Position numbers and translations under genes: made by a program. From contig NZ_LMSD01000034.1 of assembly GCF_001428045.1 (NCBI RefSeq), positions 62,001-126,000 of the forward strand: DNA of 64,000 bases. Direction: 5' to 3'. Below the pieces are notes generated by a model, which worked only from the letters and a program-made list of their open reading frames with translations, had not been told where the DNA came from and made no database searches. This document shows positions 16,568 to 25,301 of the stretch, piece after piece (the first letter of the stretch is position 1; each line of letters opens with the position of its first letter). This DNA is from Paenibacillus sp. Soil750 (GTDB taxonomy: Bacteria > Bacillota > Bacilli > Paenibacillales > NBRC-103111).

Positions 16568-17529
16568 CCCCATCAGCCAAGCCGAAATTACTCGTGCTAC
16601 TTGGTCCCACCGCTGTTGGCAAGACCAAGCTTAGCTTGGAAATTGCTCAGCGCTTCGATTGTGAAATTATTTCTGGTGATTCGATGCAGGTGTATCGTGG
16701 TATGGACATCGGAACCGCCAAAGCGAGCGAGGCGGAGCAGCAAATCGTCCCGCATCATCTAATTGATATTCATGATCCATCGTATTCGTTTTCTGCAGCC
16801 GAGTTTCAAGAGCGAGTAAAAGGATTAATTCAAGACATCCACTCGCGCGGTAAGCTGCCATTTATCGTAGGTGGCACAGGATTATATATCGAATCGGTTT
16901 GCTATGATTATCAATTCACGGATGTCAGCATGGATGAGGAATTTAGGCAATTGCAGGAAGAATTCGCAAACACGTATGGGGAAGAAGCCCTTCATGCCAA
17001 ATTGCGGGAAATTGATCCCGAAAGTGCTAATCGTCTGCATGCGAATGACCGCAGGCGTGTCATTCGAGCACTTGAGATTTTCCATATATCTGGAGAAACT
17101 ATGACTGCTCATTTGGCCTCCCAGAAAAAAGAATCTCCTTACGAACTATGTATCATTGGACTAACGATGGACCGAGCCCTGCTCTATCAGCGGATTGAAG
17201 AACGCATCGATGCGATGATTCAGGAAGGATTGGTCGAAGAAGTACAAACGCTTCTGGCCGCTGGCACCCCAAAGTCAGCCATTTCCATGCAAGCTCTCGG
17301 TTACAAAGAGATTGTTAGTTATCTGGAGCATGAGCTCAGTTTCGAAGATGCTGTGATCCTGCTCAAGCGGGATACACGTCGATTTGCGAAGCGTCAATTG
17401 TCTTGGTTTCGGCACATGAAGGACATTGATTGGGTTGATGTGACAGATACAGCAAATTTTTCTGCCCATTTCGAAATGATTAGTGATATACTAGCAGGAA
17501 AGTTTGTACATAAAATAGAATATAATTAA
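16561..17529 (+). CDS. miaA: tRNA dimethylallyltransferase MiaA
   Basis: A 322-residue enzyme transferring a dimethylallyl group to N6 of A37 in tRNAs reading UNN codons. It has the P-loop GPTAVGKTKLS (residues 14-24), SGDSMQVYRGMDIGTAK, GGTGLYIES and RRVIRALEI. The GTG start overlaps the methyltransferase gene by seven bases (GTGTTAG), and GGAGTG lies upstream. It is followed by hfq 67 bases downstream, the usual Firmicute pair. Confidence 0.96.
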   Translation: MLAPSAKPKLLVLLGPTAVGKTKLSLEIAQRFDCEIISGDSMQVYRGMDIGTAKASEAEQQIVPHHLIDIHDPSYSFSAAEFQERVKGLIQDIHSRGKLPFIVGGTGLYIESVCYDYQFTDVSMDEEFRQLQEEFANTYGEEALHAKLREIDPESANRLHANDRRRVIRALEIFHISGETMTAHLASQKKESPYELCIIGLTMDRALLYQRIEERIDAMIQEGLVEEVQTLLAAGTPKSAISMQALGYKEIVSYLEHELSFEDAVILLKRDTRRFAKRQLSWFRHMKDIDWVDVTDTANFSAHFEMISDILAGKFVHKIEYN

Positions 17530-17596
17530 CAAATATCACCAATAGAAAATAGCGCCGTTTGGGCGAAAGTTTCATTCCATTAAGGGGGACATACTG

Positions 17597-17836
17597 ATGA
17601 ACCGATCCATTAATATTCAGGACAATTTTCTAAATCAGCTGCGTAAAGAAAGCATTCCCGTAACCGTTTATTTAACGAATGGCTTTCAAATTAGAGGACT
17701 TATTCGTGCATTTGATAACTTCACTATCATCATTGACAGCGAAGGCCGTCAACAAATGGTGTACAAGCATGCTATCTCTACCTTCACACCACAGCGTGCT
17801 GTTTCGTTAATGGCGGCTGCAGAAGCAACGGAATAA
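17597..17836 (+). CDS. hfq: RNA chaperone Hfq
   Basis: A 79-residue Sm-like protein forming hexameric rings that bind small RNAs and mRNAs. The Sm1 region (IQDNFLNQLRKESIPVTVYL) and Sm2-type YKHAISTF motif (residues 55-62) are intact. The C terminus is short, as in Gram-positive Hfq. AAGGGGG precedes the ATG. It lies downstream of miaA and is followed by a terminator. Confidence 0.96.
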   Translation: MNRSINIQDNFLNQLRKESIPVTVYLTNGFQIRGLIRAFDNFTIIIDSEGRQQMVYKHAISTFTPQRAVSLMAAAEATE

Positions 17837-17902
17837 TCTGTATATCGCTTCAATTTGCAACTTTTTAATGGACTGAAACGTCTAACCGAATAGAAACTTT
17901 TG

Positions 17903-17933
17903 GGAGCAACCTTGTATAAAGGTTGTTCTTTTG
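17903..17933 (+). terminator. Intrinsic terminator after hfq
   Basis: GAGCAACCTT, a four-base loop and AAAGGTTGTTCTTTT form a hairpin with a short T-run. Confidence 0.7.
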
Positions 17934-18016
17934 TTGAAATTTAGGCGATTTTTCATTGGGCTTGATAAATCGACTATCTATCTAGAGAGAAACGAAACGT
18001 AAGGGAGTTGGTGAAT

Positions 18017-20602
18017 ATGGATAAAAAACCTACGAGACATCCATCCACGCCGCAAACCAAGCCAAGGGAGTCCAAACCAAACCAGAATAAGGGCTCTAAG
18101 AAGAAAAAATTCAATGCACGCAAGCTCATTATGGGTTCCATCATTGCTGCAATTATTGCTGTGATTTGCGCAACGGGGATTTATATTGTTGTCATCATGA
18201 GCGGCTTCAAAATCCTGGATGCAAATATTGATAAAATTATCTCCACAACAGAGTCGACCCTTATTTATGCGCAAGAAGAAGGCAAAGATAAGGATGGGAA
18301 AGATAAACCTGCCACTGAAATATCGAAAATCTATCGCGGTGAAAATCGGGAAAGCGTCAATATCAAAGACGTTCCGGAACGGCTGAAGCAAGCTTTTATC
18401 GCTACGGAGGATCGTCGTTTTAAAGAACACTCAGGTGTCGACTTGAGAGCCATCGGGCGTGCGCTTGTCACGGATATTATTCATATGTCCGCAGTTGAAG
18501 GTGGAAGCACGATCACACAGCAGCTTGCCAAGAATGTATTCCTAAGCTCGGAAAAGACAGCCTTCCGGAAGGGTACGGAAATGTCGATTGCGTTTGCGCT
18601 TGATGAGCGGTTTACGAAGGATGAGATTCTAGAGAAATATTTGAATCGTATTTTCTTCGGAAGTAATGCTTACGGCATTAAAGCGGCAGCCAAGGTGTAC
18701 TTTAATAAATCGAATTTGAACGAGTTGGAAGTATGGGAAATGGCGACACTTGCCGCTCTACCCAAAGCACCTTCCCGCTACTCACCTTTAACCCATCCAG
18801 ATTTATCGAAAGAACGTCGAGCAGTTGTTCTAAGACTGATGACGGATCAGGGTTATATTACGGAGGCTGAGCGCGCCAAAGCTGCTGATGTCGATTACGT
18901 ACCGCCTGTATCGACAAGCACAGGAGGGACGAAAGAATATGCTTCGTTCGTGGACTATGTGGTTAATGAAGCGGAGGACATGTATGGTATTGAAGAAGAT
19001 GAGCTGCTGACCAAAGGTTATCGAATTTACACAACGATGAATATTAAAGCTCAGCAAACTATTGAGCAAACCTACGCAGATCCGAGTTTTTTCCAGAAGG
19101 ATGCGACCGATGGTCAGAAAATTCAGAGCGCCATGGTTATACTTGATAATAAAACCGGTGGTATCATGGGGTTAATCGGTGGCCGGGATTATAAAACCAA
19201 AGGGTTCAGTCGTGTGTATTCCAAAAGACAGCCAGGGTCGTCTTTTAAACCAATTGCTGTCTATGCACCTGCTTTAGATAGTGGTAAATACACACCCTAT
19301 TCGATGTTAGATGATACGCAGACGTCTTTCGGTTCGTACACACCACAAAACTATGATCGGCAAACACATGGTCAAGTTACTATGTTTGAAGCCGTCAAGA
19401 AATCCTACAATTTAGCACCTGTATGGTTATTAAGTAAAATAGGTGTTGGGACGGGGACTGCATTTGCTAATAAACTAGGTACCACCTTAAATCCTCAGAA
19501 AGATCAGAATTTAGCTGTTGCGCTAGGTGGTCTGACGGATGGTGTATCGCCATTGCAAATGGCTGGAGCCTATACTGCTTTTGCCAACCAAGGTTCGCAA
19601 AATAAAACACATGCGATTTTGCGCATTACTGATGCTCAAGGTAAAGAAGTTGCAGCATATAAGCCTGAGAAAAAGCAAGTTATGCAGCCAAGCACTTCCT
19701 ACTATATGACCCTGCTGCTGCAAGGTGTTGTGGAGACGGGTGGTACGGGTGTGAAAGCGAAGTTCAATCGACCGGTTGCAGGGAAAACGGGTTCAACAGG
19801 ACTTGATATTAAGGGCATTGAACAGTACGATCGAGATGTATGGTTTGTTGGCTATACGCCTGAATGGACTGCGGCTGTATGGGAAGGTTTCGATAAGGTC
19901 GATTCCAAACATTATGTGACGGTGGGTAGCGGCAGTACGGCTGCTATCTTCAAGACCGTCATGTCAAAAGCGCTAGACGGCAAGCCAATTACCAACTTCG
20001 TTAAGCCTGCCAATGTGGACGATTTGAAGGAACCGCCTAGTGGAATCTCAGATGTTACGGCCACTTATGTACCGGAGTCAAAGCGTGTTAAGATAGCATG
20101 GACCTCTCTCGGAGAGAAAGTTAGCTACGAAGTTTATCGTAAAAGCGCGACAGAGGCTGAAGCGAAAATGATTGTTCAAACACCTAAAGTGCTGGTCGAA
20201 GACACGACGATAAATAGTGGTGAAACTTACCAATATTATGTGGTACCTCTGGCGAACGAATCGAATACACCAGGTGCGAAGTCGAATATCGCTACTGTTG
20301 AAATTCCGAAGGATGATTCGCTTCCGAATGGCGGAATTCCGTCACCATCCCCATTGGTTTCGCCGTCACCATCGCCAGGTAATGGGGGGAATAATCCTAA
20401 TCCATCCCCATCACCTAGTGGGAAGCCTAGCCCTTCGACATCCCCTGGGGCAACGATCAAACCTGGTACAGGAACGGAAACAGGGCCAAGTCCAACACCA
20501 ACACCTAGCCCGTCCATAAGTCCTAAGCCGAGTCCGACGCCGACGCCATTACCGGTGAATAAGCCGATTGACGAGAAACCGAAGAACGGCAACGGCAATT
20601 AA
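18017..20602 (+). CDS. Class A penicillin-binding protein (PBP1A/1B type) with fibronectin III and Pro-Ser tail
   Basis: An 861-residue bifunctional peptidoglycan synthase. A basic cytoplasmic tail is followed by one membrane segment near residues 38-60. The GT51 glycosyltransferase has ATEDRRFKEHSGVD, GGSTITQQLAKN and LNRIFFG (about 130-230). The transpeptidase has the active-site SSFK in RQPGSSFKPIAVY, SYN as the second motif and KTGSTG as the KTG motif (about 405-600). C-terminal to this is a fibronectin III-like domain (about 675-765) and a tail rich in Pro, Ser and Thr (about 770-860), probably wall-spanning. The ATG at 18017 lies nine bases after GGGAG; TTG and GTG just upstream are less likely starts. 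Confidence 0.94.
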   Translation: MDKKPTRHPSTPQTKPRESKPNQNKGSKKKKFNARKLIMGSIIAAIIAVICATGIYIVVIMSGFKILDANIDKIISTTESTLIYAQEEGKDKDGKDKPATEISKIYRGENRESVNIKDVPERLKQAFIATEDRRFKEHSGVDLRAIGRALVTDIIHMSAVEGGSTITQQLAKNVFLSSEKTAFRKGTEMSIAFALDERFTKDEILEKYLNRIFFGSNAYGIKAAAKVYFNKSNLNELEVWEMATLAALPKAPSRYSPLTHPDLSKERRAVVLRLMTDQGYITEAERAKAADVDYVPPVSTSTGGTKEYASFVDYVVNEAEDMYGIEEDELLTKGYRIYTTMNIKAQQTIEQTYADPSFFQKDATDGQKIQSAMVILDNKTGGIMGLIGGRDYKTKGFSRVYSKRQPGSSFKPIAVYAPALDSGKYTPYSMLDDTQTSFGSYTPQNYDRQTHGQVTMFEAVKKSYNLAPVWLLSKIGVGTGTAFANKLGTTLNPQKDQNLAVALGGLTDGVSPLQMAGAYTAFANQGSQNKTHAILRITDAQGKEVAAYKPEKKQVMQPSTSYYMTLLLQGVVETGGTGVKAKFNRPVAGKTGSTGLDIKGIEQYDRDVWFVGYTPEWTAAVWEGFDKVDSKHYVTVGSGSTAAIFKTVMSKALDGKPITNFVKPANVDDLKEPPSGISDVTATYVPESKRVKIAWTSLGEKVSYEVYRKSATEAEAKMIVQTPKVLVEDTTINSGETYQYYVVPLANESNTPGAKSNIATVEIPKDDSLPNGGIPSPSPLVSPSPSPGNGGNNPNPSPSPSGKPSPSTSPGATIKPGTGTETGPSPTPTPSPSISPKPSPTPTPLPVNKPIDEKPKNGNGN

Positions 20603-20612
20603 CTAACATTGC

Positions 20613-20647
20613 GAGCATAATAAGGCCCTTAAGGGCCTTATAGCTCC
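20613..20647. terminator. Perfect palindrome after the PBP gene, probable transcription end
   Basis: ATAAGGCCCTTAAGGGCCTTAT (20620-20641) is a perfect palindrome of 22 bases, extended by GAGC/GCTC. There is no T-run, so termination is likely but not certain. Confidence 0.5.
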
Positions 20648-20648
20648 A

Positions 20649-20718
20649 ACGTGCCAAAGCGGACAAGCCGTTACTTCCTATAACGGTTGGGCAAATATTT
20701 TCTTGCCCTAAGGCACGT
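20649..20718 (+). other. Three-way-junction-like structured element upstream of the cyclophilin lipoprotein gene
   Basis: The outer arms ACGTGCC (20649-20655) and GGCACGT (20712-20718) pair perfectly. Between them stand two hairpins: CCGTTA/TAACGG (20668-20673 with 20681-20686) and GGGCAA/TTGCCC (20689-20694 with 20703-20708). The right outer arm continues into the palindrome GCACGTACGTGC. This arrangement suggests a folded leader RNA for the gene starting at 20763. It does not match a riboswitch known to me. Confidence 0.5.
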
Positions 20719-20762
20719 ACGTGCACGCATCATCAAACAATATCAAACTGGAGGTCCATTAC

Positions 20763-21509
20763 ATGAAACTAGCTACTAAATCCATGAAGTCCAAAATGCT
20801 AATCACCGCTTCCTTGCTTACTTTAACCCTGATCGCATCCGCTTGCGGCAATAAACCTACGGAAACAACTGGCGGCACGGCAACGCCTGGTTCTAGCACT
20901 TCTGCACCAACAACAACTGCTCCAACTTCTTCTGCAGCAGCAACACCGGCGGCATCGACATCCGCATCAGCTGGCAAGCAATGGAGCAAAGCCCCAGAAA
21001 TGATGATTGATACGAACAAAACATATCAGGCTGAAGTAACAACGTCGAAAGGAACTTTTACAATCGACTTGTACGCCAAAGAGGCACCGAAAACGGTCAA
21101 TAACTTCGTCTTTTTGTCCAAAGAAGGCTTCTATAACAATGTGACGTTTCACCGTATTATCAAAACCTTCATGATCCAAACGGGAGATCCGCAAGGGACA
21201 GGCAGAGGGGGTCCAGGTTATAAATTTGCTGACGAGCTGAAAACAACGCATAAGTATGAACCAGGTACTGTGGCGATGGCTAACTCAGGTGCGAATACAA
21301 ATGGCAGCCAATTCTTCATTTGCTCGGGTACGGATTGCGCGAATTTGAACAGTACGCCGAATTATTCGATTTTCGGAAAAGTCACAGCAGACAGTATGGC
21401 CACAATATCGAAAATCGCTGAAACTCCAGTGGAAATGGGTGGAGAATCCACCCCTAGTAAGCCAAAAGAGAAAGTAACGATTAACACCATTTTAATCAAA
21501 GAAAAATAA
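20763..21509 (+). CDS. Cyclophilin-type peptidyl-prolyl isomerase lipoprotein
   Basis: A 248-residue surface-anchored isomerase. A lipoprotein signal with ASAC (Cys near residue 28) is followed by a Thr/Ser/Ala-rich linker of about 45 residues and a cyclophilin domain (about 85-248) with FHRIIKTFMIQTGDP, the active-site Arg and Phe, and NGSQFFI. It probably helps proteins fold outside the membrane. GGAGG lies eight bases before the ATG at 20763; a longer frame open from 20721 has no ribosome site and would bury the signal peptide. Confidence 0.92.
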   Translation: MKLATKSMKSKMLITASLLTLTLIASACGNKPTETTGGTATPGSSTSAPTTTAPTSSAAATPAASTSASAGKQWSKAPEMMIDTNKTYQAEVTTSKGTFTIDLYAKEAPKTVNNFVFLSKEGFYNNVTFHRIIKTFMIQTGDPQGTGRGGPGYKFADELKTTHKYEPGTVAMANSGANTNGSQFFICSGTDCANLNSTPNYSIFGKVTADSMATISKIAETPVEMGGESTPSKPKEKVTINTILIKEK

Positions 21510-21553
21510 ACTAACATAAACAACGCTTTCATAAAAGGATAGGAGTGGATCTC

Positions 21554-22213
21554 ATGAAACAACCGTGCCTATTGTTCCATGGATTTACAGGTGGACCTTA
21601 TGAGGTTGAGCCGTTAGCTCGGCATTTACGAGAGCGTGGTCAGCTGTGTGAGGTGCCAATCCTTCCTTGGAATGGAGAATGCCGACATCAGCTTCACGCT
21701 TCGCGTTGGGAAGATTGGGTGCAGGCAGCCGAATGGCATGCGGCCAAAATGACAGAGACTTATGGCTCCTTTGATATGGTTGGATTTTCAATGGGAGGTC
21801 TATTGGCAGCCTACTTATCGGTTCGTTACCCTGTACGTAGACTCATACTGTTAAACACGGCAGTCATTTATGTGAGTCCAGGCCGGCTCTTGAACGTCCT
21901 TCGTGAGGAATGGAAGTATCAACGTAAAATTAGTTTAATCAAGGGGAAATCGACGCCATTGGTAGCGACCTGGCAGTTTACTAGGCTTGTCCGACATCTG
22001 AAACCGGAGCTCAGTTTAGTAAATAAGCCTACCCTTATTGCACAAGCGGAAAGAGACCAAGTCATTCATCCGCAGAGTGCGCGGTATATTTATAGCAAGC
22101 TTAGAGGGCAGCGAGAGCTTCACTGGCACGCTAAATCGGATCATTTAATCTGTTTGAGCGAGGACGCCCCAGCCTTATTTCGGCAGGTAAGTACATTTCT
22201 GGATAAGGAGTAG
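21554..22213 (+). CDS. Alpha/beta hydrolase, carboxylesterase-like
   Basis: A 219-residue cytoplasmic serine hydrolase. LFHGFTGGP near residue 7 is the oxyanion-hole segment, GFSMGG near residue 79 carries the nucleophile, ERDQVIHP near 176 the acid and KSDHLIC near 200 the histidine. The short lid and size resemble bacterial monoacylglycerol lipase/Est30-type carboxylesterases; the substrate is unknown. AGGAG lies eight bases before the ATG at 21554. It is followed closely by the YdcF-like gene, so the two may form an operon. Confidence 0.85.
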   Translation: MKQPCLLFHGFTGGPYEVEPLARHLRERGQLCEVPILPWNGECRHQLHASRWEDWVQAAEWHAAKMTETYGSFDMVGFSMGGLLAAYLSVRYPVRRLILLNTAVIYVSPGRLLNVLREEWKYQRKISLIKGKSTPLVATWQFTRLVRHLKPELSLVNKPTLIAQAERDQVIHPQSARYIYSKLRGQRELHWHAKSDHLICLSEDAPALFRQVSTFLDKE

Positions 22214-22218
22214 GAAGG

Positions 22219-22932
22219 ATGCCGGCAAAGCCTAGTATGAACAAAAAACAACGCGCCATCGCACCTGCACCAACGAAGAAGAAGGCAAGCACCTCGAAAG
22301 GGAAAACACCATCTAGGTTGTACCGTATATTTGTAAGGACGTTTCAATTCGTTTTGATCTCCTTTGCCTTGCTGGTGAGTTGGGTTGTGTTTATCCAGTG
22401 GAAAGTACAGGTAGGCCCAAATCAGTCGAGTTTGCCTAAGCAAGTTGATGTAGGCATTGTACTAGGAGCTTCGCTGCGTAATGATATTCCAAGTCCTGGG
22501 CTGCAAGAGCGACTGGATTTGGCTGTGGAGTTGTACAAGCAGGGGCGCTTCAAGCAACTTATTGTATCTGGTGGTTTGGATCATAATGGTTCTAAGCTGA
22601 CTGAAGCTGAGGGCATGAGGGACTATTTGGTGAAGAATGGATTGCCGAAGTCAAGTATACTTATTGAGCCCAAGGCAACGAGTACCTATGAGAACTTACT
22701 GTTCAGTAAGCAGATTATGGATGAGAAGTCACTTGTTAGCGCAATTATCATCACGCATAAGTTTCATAGCTCTCGTTCACTTGATATTGCAGAAACGATT
22801 GGTTTCAAAGATCCGCGAGTCTCCGGGGCCAAGTCAGATGTTCTTTTCATGCCTTATCATGATACAAGAGAAACGCTAGCCTATACGAATTGGTATTTAA
22901 CCAAACTGCAATTGAAGCTCGGGCTCAAATGA
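22219..22932 (+). CDS. YdcF/SanA family (DUF218) membrane-anchored protein
   Basis: A 237-residue protein. A long basic N-terminal stretch (residues 1-35) is followed by one membrane segment (about 37-57) and an extracytoplasmic DUF218 domain with VGIVLGASLRNDIPSPGL, VSGG, EGMRDYL and STYENLLFS. The family includes SanA and ElyC of E. coli, linked to envelope integrity and lipid-carrier use, but its biochemistry is not settled. It starts five bases after the hydrolase gene and ends at a strong bidirectional terminator. Confidence 0.85.
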   Translation: MPAKPSMNKKQRAIAPAPTKKKASTSKGKTPSRLYRIFVRTFQFVLISFALLVSWVVFIQWKVQVGPNQSSLPKQVDVGIVLGASLRNDIPSPGLQERLDLAVELYKQGRFKQLIVSGGLDHNGSKLTEAEGMRDYLVKNGLPKSSILIEPKATSTYENLLFSKQIMDEKSLVSAIIITHKFHSSRSLDIAETIGFKDPRVSGAKSDVLFMPYHDTRETLAYTNWYLTKLQLKLGLK

Positions 22933-22933
22933 A

Positions 22934-22985
22934 TAAAAAGCATGACAGGGTAGCGGGGAAGGCCGCTCCTTGTCATGCTTTTTGT
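22934..22985. terminator. Bidirectional intrinsic terminator
   Basis: AAAAAGCATGACA and TGTCATGCTTTTT arms enclose a second GCGG/CCGC hairpin, with U-tracts for both strands. It separates the YdcF-like gene from the convergent SDR gene. Confidence 0.85.
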
Positions 22986-22989
22986 TCAT

Positions 22990-23856
22990 TTATCCATTTA
23001 CGATGGCTCCACCGTTGATATGTAGAATTTGCCCTGCCATGTAAGAGGAGTCTTCACTGGCTAAGAATACATAGCTTGGTGCCAATTCACTAGGCTGTCC
23101 GGCCCGTTTCATCGGTGTCGTAGAGCCGAAGACCTCAACTTCCTGCGCTGTAAATGTAGATGGAATTAACGGTGTCCAGATGGGACCAGGAGCAACACCG
23201 TTCACTCGAATGCCTTTGGCGTTCAACTGCAGGGAGAGCGAACGCGTGAAGGTGACAATTGCACCTTTCGTTGATGAATAATCAATTAATTGTTCGTGAC
23301 CATGGTAAGCAGTAATTGAAGCGGTGTTTATAATCGCACTACCTTGCTTTAGATGAGGAAGGGCGGCTTGCGTCATATAGAAGTAGGAGAAAATATTCGT
23401 TCGGAACGTTCGTTCAAGCTGCGCTGACGTTATATCTGTTATACTTTTCTGAGGATGCTGCTCTGCGGCATTGTTAACAAGAATGTCTAGCTTACCGAAC
23501 TCTTTGACGACTTGGTCAACGACTTGCTTGCAAAAGCTCTCTTCACCAATGTCGCCTGCAATGTGTAGGCACCTGCGACCCGCTTGTTCCACATGTCGGT
23601 GTGTTTCTTCTGCGTCCTTATGCTCATTCAGGTAGACGATGATGACATCGGCACCTTCTTTGGCATAAGCCACGGCAATAGCGCGCCCTATACCGCTGTC
23701 GCCTCCAGTGATGATGGCAACTTTATCCTTTAGTTTACCAGCGGGTTTATAGTTCGCATTCTCAAATTCAGGAAGTGGCTTCATTTCTGATTCGATACCA
23801 GGTTGATGGTTTTGATGCTGTGATGGGAAAACGGGTTTTTCCTTGGTGGCTGTCAT
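22990..23856 (-). CDS. SDR family oxidoreductase (YhdF/YhxC-like, general-stress type)
   Basis: A 288-residue NAD(P)-dependent dehydrogenase of the classical extended-N-terminus type found among Bacillus stress proteins. It has the cofactor motif TGGDSGIGRA near residue 51, NNAAEQ near 129, the catalytic Ser in NTASITAY near 174, and YSSTKGA with Tyr/Lys near 189. The first 40 residues (rich in Gln, Pro and Lys) precede the Rossmann fold. AAAGGAG lies upstream of the ATG at 23856. The substrate is unknown. It ends against the bidirectional terminator. Confidence 0.9.
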   Translation of the reverse strand: MTATKEKPVFPSQHQNHQPGIESEMKPLPEFENANYKPAGKLKDKVAIITGGDSGIGRAIAVAYAKEGADVIIVYLNEHKDAEETHRHVEQAGRRCLHIAGDIGEESFCKQVVDQVVKEFGKLDILVNNAAEQHPQKSITDITSAQLERTFRTNIFSYFYMTQAALPHLKQGSAIINTASITAYHGHEQLIDYSSTKGAIVTFTRSLSLQLNAKGIRVNGVAPGPIWTPLIPSTFTAQEVEVFGSTTPMKRAGQPSELAPSYVFLASEDSSYMAGQILHINGGAIVNG

Positions 23857-23890
23857 GTAATCGGCTCCTTTCATCCTAAGAAATTCTTAG

Positions 23891-24697
23891 TTAGGATGAT
23901 ACAAGAGCAGTCAAATCATACTTCACTCGGTAATGATAGCCATATTTCATTTGATATCCTAGTTTCTCGTATAACGTAACTGCGGGCACATTGTTTGCGA
24001 TCACTTGCAAATATTGCTGCGTCGCGCCTTGTGTGATGCTCCATATCGTCATTGCATGAAGAATGGCATAGCCGTATCCCTTGCCGCGGTGTTCTTCGTG
24101 TACGATCACATTAACGAAGCCAGCCCATTCTCCTTCAACGATGGCAGTGCCAAGTGCGACAGTCTGACCTTGGTCTTTCAATGTAAAGAAGGCTTTCGAT
24201 GCTGGCATTCGCTCACATAAACCTTGATAAAAGCCCCGACGTTCCTCAGGGTACTGCTCTAAGAAAAGGAAGGCATCTAGCCACTCACTCGTAACGGATT
24301 GTGTAATTACTAATTCAAGATCCAGTGCAGAAGAATATTGCTTCTTTATGCGTTCTTCAGCGTGAGAAGCCACTTGCTGGCAATCAGCTGTCATCATATA
24401 ACAAGGAGTATCTAATTCGTAGCCCTGGTCTTGGAGCAGGTTGTCTAATTGATCAGGAGAGGCTGAACTAACATGAAAAATAGCAGGTAACCCATGACTA
24501 TGGTAAAATTGTTCAACATGCGATAACCAATTGTCATCACGAGGGTATGACCCAATAGCGAAAACGCTGTTTGCTCTTTTCGTTATCCCGTTTGATGCTC
24601 GAATGAGCCAATGATCTACCATAGTATTACTTTCCGCTGGCCAAGTATTTGCAGCAATACGATCAAGGTATTCGAAAAAATATTGTTCTGTTTGCAT
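23891..24697 (-). CDS. GNAT family N-acetyltransferase (two-lobed)
   Basis: A 268-residue protein. The C-terminal half is a GNAT domain with VNVIVHEEHRGKGYGYAIL as the acetyl-CoA motif (R-G-K-G-Y-G near residue 208) and ANNVPAVTLYEKLGY near 240. The N-terminal half is a degenerate second lobe, as in several Bacillus YobR/YitI-like proteins. The acceptor is unknown. GGAGG lies before the ATG at 24697. It is located upstream of the SDR gene on the same strand with a 34-base gap, so the two may be co-transcribed. Confidence 0.85.
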   Translation of the reverse strand: MQTEQYFFEYLDRIAANTWPAESNTMVDHWLIRASNGITKRANSVFAIGSYPRDDNWLSHVEQFYHSHGLPAIFHVSSASPDQLDNLLQDQGYELDTPCYMMTADCQQVASHAEERIKKQYSSALDLELVITQSVTSEWLDAFLFLEQYPEERRGFYQGLCERMPASKAFFTLKDQGQTVALGTAIVEGEWAGFVNVIVHEEHRGKGYGYAILHAMTIWSITQGATQQYLQVIANNVPAVTLYEKLGYQMKYGYHYRVKYDLTALVSS

Positions 24698-24733
24698 GGA
24701 AATTGCCTCCATCCTCAAAAGTTATTACATAAA

Positions 24734-24751
24734 TATACAATTTAGTGTATA
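24734..24751. promoter_or_regulatory. Short inverted repeat between divergent acetyltransferase genes
   Basis: TATACA, six bases, TGTATA lies in the AT-rich gap between two divergent GNAT genes. It could be an operator for a shared regulator or chance in AT-rich DNA. Confidence 0.25.
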
Positions 24752-24808
24752 AAAATTCAATTTAAAAATCAATAATTTATCAATGCGTATTTGGGGAGGA
24801 AGAAAACG

Positions 24809-25288
24809 ATGCAACTACGATTGCGAACAGCCACATGGGAGGACTATGATGCTGTGAATACGATCATTCGTGAAGGTCAGGAAGAACATGCCGAGGCATT
24901 GCCAGATCGATTTGCCAAACTTGATCATGTTGTTGCGATGGGCTGGTATCGAAGCTTCTCGGATCGGGAGGACAAAGAGATTATCGTGGCAGAGATTGGA
25001 CAGGAAGTAGTCGGTGTCGCGATGTTAGAGATGAAGCAAAGTCCAAACTATGAAGCGCTTATGCCGCGTAAATATGCTTATTTAAATGAACTTGCCGTTG
25101 CCTCCGTACATCAACGTCAAGGAATTGGCAAGAGACTTTATCAGGCTGCTGCTGAATGGGCACGAGCACGCGAAGCCGAATCACTCGAGTTAAATGTTTG
25201 GGAATTTAATGAACGTGCATTGCTTTTCTATGCATCTCTTGGCATGCTGACGTTAAACCGCACACTTACGACAAATTTAGTGAAATAG
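24809..25288 (+). CDS. GNAT family N-acetyltransferase
   Basis: A 159-residue single-domain acetyltransferase. YLNELAVASVHQRQGIGKRLYQAAAEWA (about 91-118) holds the QRQGIG acetyl-CoA pyrophosphate loop, and LELNVWEFNERALLFYASLG is the C-terminal motif. The acceptor molecule cannot be told from sequence. GGGGAGGA lies eight bases before the ATG at 24809. It is followed after 13 bases by the lipoate ligase gene, so they may share a transcript. Confidence 0.87.
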   Translation: MQLRLRTATWEDYDAVNTIIREGQEEHAEALPDRFAKLDHVVAMGWYRSFSDREDKEIIVAEIGQEVVGVAMLEMKQSPNYEALMPRKYAYLNELAVASVHQRQGIGKRLYQAAAEWARAREAESLELNVWEFNERALLFYASLGMLTLNRTLTTNLVK

Positions 25289-25301
25289 AAGGAGATTACG
25301 T

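Noticed and set aside
20236..20598. Glycine-rich 120-codon minus-strand frame
   Set aside because: Complement of the Pro-Ser-Thr tail of the penicillin-binding protein; the glycine runs merely mirror proline codons.
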